Source of the DNA: Lewinellaceae bacterium
GTDB taxonomy: Bacteria; Bacteroidota; Bacteroidia; Chitinophagales; Saprospiraceae
Length of the DNA: 64,000 nucleotides
Reading direction: 5' to 3'
Assembly: GCA_016712415.1 (NCBI GenBank)
Contig: JADJRC010000009.1
Span: 219,948 to 283,947 of the forward strand
A program made the position numbers and the translations under genes. The notes under the pieces were generated by a model, which saw nothing but the letters and a program-made list of their open reading frames with translations, was not told the DNA's origin and searched no databases. This document shows positions 26,111-32,507 of this stretch, piece after piece. Each line of letters begins with the position of its first letter. The first letter of the stretch is position 1.

Positions 26111-26437
26111 ATGGCATACAACGAATCACTCGCCGATCGCATCCGCGTGGTGCTGGCCGTGCACGAAGCCGTGGAAGAAAAAAAGATGTTCGGCGGGCTG
26201 GCCTTCATGTACAAAGGCAAGATGGCCTGCGGTATCGTCAAGGACGAACTGATGGTACGCGTCGTCGCGGAGAAGTACGAGCCTTCGCTGGAGCATCCGC
26301 ATTGCCGGGAAATGGACTTCACCGGGCGCAGCCTGAAAGGGTTTCTCTATGTGTCGCAGGAAGGTTTTGAAACGGACAGGGCGCTGGCGGAGTGGGTTGG
26401 GTTGGGGATCGAGTATGTGGATATGCAAATGAAGTGA
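26111..26437 (+). CDS. TfoX N-terminal domain protein
   Basis: A 108-residue protein made of a single TfoX-N domain: KKMFGGLAFMYKGKMACGIV followed by ELMVRVVAEKYEPSL and GFLYVSQEGFETDRALAEWV. In gammaproteobacteria TfoX/Sxy co-activates competence genes, but stand-alone N domains occur widely in bacteria without a defined role. It is close behind the VOC gene and probably shares its promoter. Confidence 0.85.
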   Translation: MAYNESLADRIRVVLAVHEAVEEKKMFGGLAFMYKGKMACGIVKDELMVRVVAEKYEPSLEHPHCREMDFTGRSLKGFLYVSQEGFETDRALAEWVGLGIEYVDMQMK

Positions 26438-26478
26438 CCAACTTTCGGAAAGTTGGCGTACAAATCAATCGCTCATTA

Positions 26479-26510
26479 CTTGAAAATCGCGCACAAAACG
26501 CCTATTTTTG
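26479..26510 (+). promoter_or_regulatory. promoter for the DUF2281 gene
   Basis: CTTG (26479-26482), 20 bases, then TATTTTTG (26503-26510). Transcription should begin about 20 bases before the ATG at 26539. Confidence 0.65.
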
Positions 26511-26538
26511 TATCTTTCTTTTACACATTTCTCAAATA

Positions 26539-26751
26539 ATGACGGATACGCCGGCACTAAAGAAATTTTCTCAACTGTCTGAGCCTGATCAGCATGCCGT
26601 TGAACAGTTTATTGATTTTTTGCTCAACAAACAAAAAAAACAGCCCGTAAAAACAACCGGCCGCAAGGGCTATGGTTCATGGAAGGGTATACAAATAAGC
26701 GATGATTTCAATGCGCCTTTAGGCAGCAACCCGATGGATAACTGGGCATAA
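26539..26751 (+). CDS. DUF2281 (antitoxin-like) small protein
   Basis: A 70-residue protein with the DUF2281 pattern: a helix LSEPDQHAVEQFIDFLLNKQ, a basic linker, then GSWKGIQISDDFNAPL. Such proteins resemble VapB-type antitoxins and are often paired with PIN-domain toxins. Here no toxin follows: the next gene is on the other strand and begins 6 bases beyond. The start is fixed by the promoter just upstream, although the frame is open further 5'. It is either an orphan antitoxin or a protein with another role. Confidence 0.7.
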   Translation: MTDTPALKKFSQLSEPDQHAVEQFIDFLLNKQKKQPVKTTGRKGYGSWKGIQISDDFNAPLGSNPMDNWA

Positions 26752-26756
26752 TTTTC

Positions 26757-27143
26757 TCACAAACTGCGGATTATCTCCCACAACGCCCCTTCTTCTACTC
26801 CCCTGAAATTGACAAACCGGTGCTCCTCGCTGTTCGCGCGAATGTGCTCGATCAGTTGACGCCGGGTGGGTTGTTCTGGAAGAACGGCCGGAATGTCGTC
26901 GAAACCCAGAATGTGATACCCTTGCCGGAGGATGTCGGAAACCATTTCCGGGGTCGGTTCTTCGATGTGGCAGAACTGACATTCACGCGCGGAGATGTGT
27001 CCGCCGGGTGCGTTGGCGTCGATGTAGGCTTTCCCGAAAGTCAGCACCTGTTCGGCGGGTGTTTCTTTCGGTACGATGACGTCAAAATGAAAGGTGGAGC
27101 CGTCTGGCTTCCGGATGTACGTGTCGAATACGGATACCTGCAT
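26757..27143 (-). CDS. DUF2024 family protein
   Basis: A 128-residue protein. The opening MQVSVFDTYIRKPDGSTFHFDVIVP and the segment ISARECQFCHIEEPTPEM, with a CxFCH motif, match DUF2024 proteins. The usual family length is near 90 residues; the C-terminal 40 residues here are an added helical part. A metal- or thiol-related role is suggested by the CxxCH-like motif but not established. It ends 6 bases from the convergent DUF2281 gene. Confidence 0.75.
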   Translation of the reverse strand: MQVSVFDTYIRKPDGSTFHFDVIVPKETPAEQVLTFGKAYIDANAPGGHISARECQFCHIEEPTPEMVSDILRQGYHILGFDDIPAVLPEQPTRRQLIEHIRANSEEHRFVNFRGVEEGALWEIIRSL

Positions 27144-27188
27144 GGCGGCAAAAATAGCGTATGCTGGGGATTATCCCGGGACATAGAA

Positions 27189-28927
27189 TCAGGGTCTCAT
27201 CAAATGTATCTTGCGAACAGCCAGCAGAATATTGTCGTCAGCATGTAGTTGAACCACATAGAACCCCTGCGGCAAGTTGCCCAGATCGGCGGATCCATTT
27301 GCTCCACGGATTTCGCGAACCAACTGCCCCTGGGCGTTCAGTACACGGATGGTTGCGTTTTCAGCGCCCGTCCAGTTGATCGCCCCCATTGTCGGATTCG
27401 GCCACACCTTCACCCCCGGAACTGCTTCCTGCGGACTGCCACTGCCCACTGTATTCAGCCACACCGTTTTACACTTCGTATCCGAGCCGTACTGGTTGCT
27501 CACCGTCAGGCATACCTCGTAGGCGCCGGGGGCGGAGAAGGTATGCGCGGGGTTGCGCTCCGCGCTTTGGTTGGCCGCGCCCGAGGCCGGGTCGTCGAAA
27601 TCCCAGAGCCATTCTGTGGGTTCGTACCAGGATACGGAAGTGAAATCCACACCCAGGCCGCCGGTTTTGTCGTAGCGCCAGCCCGCCAGCGGGTGGTTGT
27701 CCAGACCCAGCGTGTCGCAGGCAGAGCCGTCGACGGGGCCGAGGCGGAAGTTGGGGAAGTGGGGGAGGTTGTTATAGGCAAAGTCAAATTTGTAAAAATT
27801 TTGCACCATTTCACAGGCTATCCCTGCACGTTCAGGATGATTCATTCTATGCATACAACTTTGCCCGTTGAGATGCCTCCCATAAATTCGTCCATCCGGC
27901 CCGAGTTCAAGAAATGAAATCCCGTCGCCCAGCGGGCAATCGGGGCTGAGCTCCCTTTCTGCTACAATAGTTTTGCTGGAAGCAATATCAGCGGCCAGCA
28001 TATCAAATTGGAACAAACGTTTTACCTCAGCGGCATACAGGTATCGTCCATCAGCAGAAAAAGACAGCCCTGCGAATATCTGGTTATCGGCATCGTCCTC
28101 AATCTGAATATAGACTGGATTTGACAGAACCCCGGTGCATCTATCAAAATCAAATATTCGTAAATCATCTTTTGCATTAAACCTCGCCAGTTTCGTGCCG
28201 TCGGGAGAAAAGACCATTTCCCCGCCCGACTCGCTCCAGGTTGCTTCTCCAATACTTTGTTCTGAAGTGGTAAACCCATCAGGCGTCAGCAAAAAAATAT
28301 AATATTTGTTGCTAAACAGTTTCGTTACCACAATCCACCAGTCACGCCCGTTGGCGTGCCGGACTGCGTGGAGTCCGTCTGAATGAATTGTGTCAGCGAT
28401 AATGACCTGGTTTTTCTGGATGACTTTTCCAGTCCCGTTATCAAGAGACCCATCTATTTGTGAAAGTAGTATTTTGTCATAATAGCCGTTTAAAGGTTGA
28501 AATTCAATCTTCAACGATATGTATATTAAATAGTAGATTTAACATTTCGGATCCGGGAGAGCATAATCATATTTTGGGAAAATGGATAACCGAAACTGTC
28601 ATTGATACAGTAGGTATCTATCCCGTAGCCGAGGTCTAACCCGGAACTGTTTTCCACATACTCCCCCGTCCCGGTTTCCACATAACAGCCGTTGGATATA
28701 TACAACAGCTTGCCTGAAGAATCGCAAACCGAAGCATTGGTGTTGACCAACGACATCGGCTTAGGTGCATAACTTATCGTCAACGAATCCCCGAAATTGA
28801 AATAAATACCATTGGCCAACGGCTGACTGGAATACTTGTAACCAAAAACCCAGATGTTATCCTCTTTTTGGGAATTTAGAGGCAAAGCATATAAGCATAA
28901 AAGTAGTATACCTGGAAGCAAGCGCAT
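27189..28927 (-). CDS. T9SS cargo protein with beta-propeller-like and PKD domains, copy A (one frameshift)
   Basis: The frame 28927-28526 has a signal peptide (MRLLPGILLLCLYALPLNSQ) and a start domain, and stops at a TAA. The frame from 28514 continues the same protein, and the joined product aligns with copy B (29538-31280). One base is missing at about 28510-28520, perhaps a T in a T run. The body has propeller-type repeats (FSPDGTKLARFN, SADGRYLYAAEVKRLFQFD). A PKD domain follows (WLWDFDDPASG, AHTFSAPGAYEVCLTVSNQ). A type A T9SS sorting domain ends it (VKVWPNPTMGAINW to KIHLMRP). It is predicted to be exported and attached to the cell surface. About 125 residues around the PKD domain are nearly identical to copy B. 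Confidence 0.8.
27381..27770. repeat. long direct repeat, copy 1
   Basis: About 390 bases, nearly identical to 29739-30128 at an offset of 2358 bases. It encodes the end of the propeller region and the PKD domain of T9SS cargo copy A. Sequence outside this segment is much less similar, which suggests recent gene conversion. Confidence 0.9.
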
Positions 28928-28947
28928 GTTATTGAATAAAATAGAGC

Positions 28948-28975
28948 AGCAGCACGATGTCCGGGACCGTGCTGC
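28948..28975. terminator. hairpin between tandem-unit genes
   Basis: GCAGCACG (28948-28955) pairs with CGTGCTGC (28968-28975). It lies between the C-terminal fragment gene and T9SS cargo copy A, in the same place as the hairpin at 31300-31330 in the other unit. No strong T tract follows. Confidence 0.5.
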
Positions 28976-28992
28976 CGCTTAAGTTGAAAAGA

Positions 28993-29532
28993 TCAGGGTT
29001 TAACGAGTTGTATCTTCTGTGTGGTCAACAGAACATTTTCAGCGGAAAATACCTGAACGACATATACTCCCTGTGGCAGATTGCCCAGATCGGCAGAGCC
29101 TTCTGCTCTCCGGATTTCGCGAACCAACTGCCCCTGAGCGTTCAACACACGAATGGCTACGTTTTCAGCGCCTGTCCAGTTGATCTGACCTGTCGTCGGA
29201 TTCGGGAATACAATCACCCGGTCAAGAGTAGGGCTTTTCTTTCCCTTTACTTGCCGGTTTTGCGTTCCGCACAAATCCCGGTCATCGAATTCCATTCCGG
29301 CCAGGTGCGACACCAGCGAACGCGCTTCATACACCGCGTCGCCGCCTTCGAGCGGGCATTGTCCGGCAATCGATAGGAGCGTTTCCATATCCGAAGAAGC
29401 GATATCGTCCGTCGCCAGCCAGCCGAGCAGTATGGCGTTTACCGTTTTGTGGTTGGCATCGGGGGCGAGGCTGGTACTGACTGCTGCGTTGAGTTGCAGC
29501 AGTGACATCAAAACAAATACGTGCGTTGCCAT
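28993..29532 (-). CDS. C-terminal fragment of a large surface protein with T9SS sorting domain (truncated copy)
   Basis: The 179-residue frame begins MATHVFVLMSLLQLNAAVS, then matches the C-terminal half of the 31346-32128 product from LLQLN onward (APDANHKTVNAILLGWLATD, GQCPLEGGDAVYEARSLVSH, DDRDLCG). Similarity stops abruptly at about 29502 (31858 in the other copy). It ends with a sorting domain (VIVFPNPTTGQINWTGAENV to KIQLVKP). The first 12 residues look like a poor signal sequence made by the junction. I infer a truncated duplicate, possibly non-functional. It starts 5 bases after the stop of copy B. Confidence 0.65.
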   Translation of the reverse strand: MATHVFVLMSLLQLNAAVSTSLAPDANHKTVNAILLGWLATDDIASSDMETLLSIAGQCPLEGGDAVYEARSLVSHLAGMEFDDRDLCGTQNRQVKGKKSPTLDRVIVFPNPTTGQINWTGAENVAIRVLNAQGQLVREIRRAEGSADLGNLPQGVYVVQVFSAENVLLTTQKIQLVKP

Positions 29533-29537
29533 TGGTT

Positions 29538-31280
29538 TTATTGTTTTGTCAAAAATACGCCTTTGTATGCCACTATCTGTCCCTGCTCCGACAACAACTG
29601 CAACCAATACACACTTTCGGGCAAATGCCCAAGATCAATCCGGCCGGCCCGTGTTTTTTCTTCCAACATCAACATCCCCAATGAATTATATAGCCGAATG
29701 AGCACCGCCTCCCCCTCCGGCAACCCCGCCCAGTATATCGCCCCCGTCGTCGGATTCGGCCACACCTTCACCCCCGGAACTGCTTCCTGCGGACTGCCGC
29801 TGCCCACTGTATTCAGCCACACCGTTTTACACTTCGTATCCGAGCCGTACTGGTTGCTTACCGTAAGGCATACCTCGTAGGCGCCGGGGGCGGAGAAGGT
29901 ATGCGCGGGGTTGCGCTCCGCGCTTTGGTTGGCCGCGCCCGAGGCCGGGTCGTCAAAATCCCAGAGCCATTCCGTGGGTTCGTACCAGGATACGGAGGTG
30001 AAATCCACACCCAGGCCGCCGGTTTTGTCGTAGCGCCAGCCCGCCAGCGGGTGGTTGTCGAGGCCCAGCGTGTCGCAGGCAGAGCCGTCGACGGGGCCGA
30101 GGCGGAAGTTGGGGAAGTGGGGGAGGTTTTTGTAGTTGAAGTCGAATTTGTAGTAATACTGCACGAAATCCGCAGCCGTACCCGCCAGTTCGGGCCGGGC
30201 GAGGCGGTGCATACACCACTGGCCGGCCCCCGGCCGGCAGTAGATGCGGCCGTCGGGCGCCAGTTCGAGAAAAATAATGGACGAACCCAAAGAACAATCG
30301 GGGCTGAGCACCCTTTCAGCCACCACGGTTTTGCTGGCGCCCACGTCAGCAGCCAACATATCGAACTGAAGGATACGTTTTACCTCAGAAGCGTAGAGGT
30401 AACGCCCGTCGGCGGAAAAAGCCAGGCCACCGGCTAACTCATTGTCCGCATTGTCTTCTACCGGAATATAAACCGGATTGGACAACACCCCCGTGCAGCG
30501 GTCGAAGTCGAAGATGCGCAGATCGTCGCGGGGATTGAAGCGGGCTAATTTTGTGCCGTCGGGAGAGAATGCAAGCTCGCCAAATGCCCCTTGCAGGTTA
30601 GGCAGTCCGATCATTTGCTGCTGCACGGTTGTTACGTCAGGCGTAAATAATATTGTATAGTAGATATTGGACAAATATTTGGCTACAACAATCCACCAAT
30701 CCCGGCCATTTGCATGCCTGACAGCATGAATGCCATCACCATCAATGCTATCGTTGATTAGAACCTGGTTTTTATATATTGTTGTATCATAGTCATTATC
30801 TATTGATATATGTATTGCTGTATGTAATAAGTCATCAAGATATGCGGTTTGACCGTCGAATGTGTGTCTAATATGAAACAAGTGAAATGTTGTTGTGCTC
30901 CCTGGCTCTGCCAGCATTAACATGTTCTGCGGAATATTATAACCTGAACTGTCATCATAACAGTGAACACCACTGAGATACCCGGGATTCAATCCATAAC
31001 TGTTTTCAACATACCCACCCATCCCGGTCTCTACGTAACACCCATTCGAAAGCAGTAAAAGATTTCCTGACGAATCGCAAATCGAAGCATAGGAGTCAAA
31101 TAACGACATCGGCTTTTGAGCATAACTTATTGATAATGAATCATCAAATTCAAAATAAATACCATTGGCCAATATTTGATCGGAGTATTTGTAACCGAAT
31201 ACCCAGACGTTGTCTTGTTTTTGTGCATGGAGCAGGTTGATCGAAGCGCTCAGTGTTATTACCAAAATATTTTTCCACAT
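29538..31280 (-). CDS. T9SS cargo protein with beta-propeller-like and PKD domains, copy B
   Basis: A 580-residue intact version of the protein at 27189-28927. The start at 31280 gives a signal peptide (MWKNILVITLSASINLLHAQ). It then has KQDNVWVFGYKYSDQILANG, propeller-like repeats (FSPDGTKLARFNPRDDLRIF, FSADGRYLYASEVKRILQFD), a PKD domain (WLWDFDDPASG to LTVSNQYGSD) and a type A sorting domain (VKVWPNPTTGAIYWAG to KGVFLTKQ). The sorting domain differs from that of copy A although the preceding 125 residues are almost identical. Such proteins are exported through T9SS and cleaved near the sorting domain. No enzymatic motif is seen. Confidence 0.85.
   Translation of the reverse strand: MWKNILVITLSASINLLHAQKQDNVWVFGYKYSDQILANGIYFEFDDSLSISYAQKPMSLFDSYASICDSSGNLLLLSNGCYVETGMGGYVENSYGLNPGYLSGVHCYDDSSGYNIPQNMLMLAEPGSTTTFHLFHIRHTFDGQTAYLDDLLHTAIHISIDNDYDTTIYKNQVLINDSIDGDGIHAVRHANGRDWWIVVAKYLSNIYYTILFTPDVTTVQQQMIGLPNLQGAFGELAFSPDGTKLARFNPRDDLRIFDFDRCTGVLSNPVYIPVEDNADNELAGGLAFSADGRYLYASEVKRILQFDMLAADVGASKTVVAERVLSPDCSLGSSIIFLELAPDGRIYCRPGAGQWCMHRLARPELAGTAADFVQYYYKFDFNYKNLPHFPNFRLGPVDGSACDTLGLDNHPLAGWRYDKTGGLGVDFTSVSWYEPTEWLWDFDDPASGAANQSAERNPAHTFSAPGAYEVCLTVSNQYGSDTKCKTVWLNTVGSGSPQEAVPGVKVWPNPTTGAIYWAGLPEGEAVLIRLYNSLGMLMLEEKTRAGRIDLGHLPESVYWLQLLSEQGQIVAYKGVFLTKQ
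29739..30128. repeat. long direct repeat, copy 2
   Basis: The partner of 27381-27770 (offset 2358). It encodes the end of the propeller region and the PKD domain of cargo copy B. Confidence 0.9.
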
Positions 31281-31299
31281 GATCGAGTATAATGTAATA

Positions 31300-31330
31300 C
31301 ACGGCTGCCCGGTCCGGGCGAGCAGCCGTG
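31300..31330. terminator. hairpin between tandem-unit genes
   Basis: CACGGCTGC (31300-31308) pairs perfectly with GCAGCCGTG (31322-31330), with further partial pairing in the loop. It lies between the stop at 31346 and the start of cargo copy B at 31280. Confidence 0.55.
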
Positions 31331-31345
31331 GTGGTGACAAACAGA

Positions 31346-32128
31346 TCAGTTTTTGATCAGGATGATTTTTGCGTTTGCCAGCAACAGTCCGTCTGTTGCA
31401 AGTAATTGAACCGTATACAGGCCATCAGGCAATGCACCAATGCTGAGCCTGTTTCCGGCAATCGGGATGTCCATTTTCAACTCGCCGAGCGAATTGAAGA
31501 CGCGCGCTATAATACCACCAGCGACTCCATCCAGGTATAATTCGCCGGTAGTCGGGTTTGGGAAAACGACAATCTGACTGATTATCCCCTGTTTCACCTT
31601 TCTTGCCTGCCTGTTTTGCGTTCCGCACAAATCCCGGTCGTCGAATTCTGTTCCGGCCAGGTGCGACACTAATGCCCGCGCTTCATACACCGCGTCGCCG
31701 CCTTCGAGCGGGCATTGCCCGGCAATGGAAATAAGTGTCTCCATATCCGAAGAAGCGATATCGTCTGTTGCCAGCCAGTCGAGCAGTATGGTGTTTACCG
31801 TTTTGTGGTTGGCGTCGGGGGTGAGCGCGGTGCTGACCGCTGTGTTGAGTTGCAGCAGGTACGATATGCGCAACTGGCGGAGAGAATCAAGGTGCGCCAC
31901 GTATTGCCCCAACGAAGTTTGCGATTGTATACGCTGCTGCACCAGCGTATCGTATTCCGCCTGGTCGACCGACGTGCCCGACTGGAGTTGCCGGTCGAGC
32001 GTGTCAAGCCCGGCCACCCGCTCCAGCAGGGTTTCCCGGTATCCGTTGAATATGGCGTATTGCGCCGAATCGAGGCTGAACAGTTTGCCTTTCTCCTCGG
32101 CGATGTAGGCTAAGCGACAGCGCGTCAT
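31346..32128 (-). CDS. C-terminal fragment of a large surface protein with T9SS sorting domain
   Basis: A 260-residue frame starting MTRCRLAYIAEEKGKLFSL; the frame is open to 32191. There is no signal peptide. A long helical part (SLDSAQYAIFNGYRETLLER to HLDSLRQLRISYLLQLN) leads into the same APDANHKTVN and GQCPLEGGDAVYEARALVSH segments as the 28993 gene. It ends with a type A sorting domain (IVVFPNPTTGELYLDG to KIILIKN). From family knowledge this region is usually the end of much longer Saprospiria surface proteins. The lack of an export signal suggests that the N-terminal part has been lost, so it may be a remnant. It is the first gene of the tandem unit. Confidence 0.6.
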   Translation of the reverse strand: MTRCRLAYIAEEKGKLFSLDSAQYAIFNGYRETLLERVAGLDTLDRQLQSGTSVDQAEYDTLVQQRIQSQTSLGQYVAHLDSLRQLRISYLLQLNTAVSTALTPDANHKTVNTILLDWLATDDIASSDMETLISIAGQCPLEGGDAVYEARALVSHLAGTEFDDRDLCGTQNRQARKVKQGIISQIVVFPNPTTGELYLDGVAGGIIARVFNSLGELKMDIPIAGNRLSIGALPDGLYTVQLLATDGLLLANAKIILIKN

Positions 32129-32340
32129 TTCCTTTTCATTGGGTGAAGATAGTTTTGGTAAACAGATTAGGTGAAAACGGGCGCCCGGCATGCGCTTTCC
32201 CGGACAATACGAAGGCGGGGCCGTATGATAAAGTTAGGCCGCAGGAGCAGTCCGGAACTTGTTTCCCCGGTTAAATTTTCGCCCCATTTAGCAAGCGGGG
32301 CAATAACAATATCTTTTCAAGCCTCTGTGCCTGTAAACGC

Positions 32341-32381
32341 GCTGCGCGCGATTTCCGGCAAACGCCGGAATCGCGCGCAGC
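32341..32381. repeat. long perfect-stem hairpin
   Basis: GCTGCGCGCGATTTCCGGC (32341-32359) and its complement (32364-32381) form an 18-bp stem with one bulged T and a 4-base loop. It lies in the 379-base gap (32129-32507) between the surface-protein fragment and the helicase gene. It may terminate the helicase message, but there is no T tract. Apart from this hairpin and the remnant at 32421-32480, I see nothing in that gap. Confidence 0.75.
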
Positions 32382-32420
32382 AGCAATGCCTCAGGAATGT
32401 GTCACCGCATCACAAACCGA

Positions 32421-32480
32421 CCCGACCGCAATGATGCCACCATCCGGAGTTCACCAGGGCAGCACTAAGTACACCGGTCA
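32421..32480 (-). pseudogene. remnant of a T9SS cargo gene
   Basis: The stretch is about 90 percent identical to 36657-36716, inside the cargo gene at 35289-37763, where it encodes VFSAALETPDGGIIAVG. Here an extra base after GCCCTGGT breaks the frame, and no open frame extends either way. It is a short leftover of a duplicated gene. A 13-bp inverted repeat (32426-32438 and 32491-32503, CCGCAATGATGCC) overlaps it. Confidence 0.6.
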
Positions 32481-32507
32481 TGGACTGAAAGGCATCATTG
32501 CGGATCA

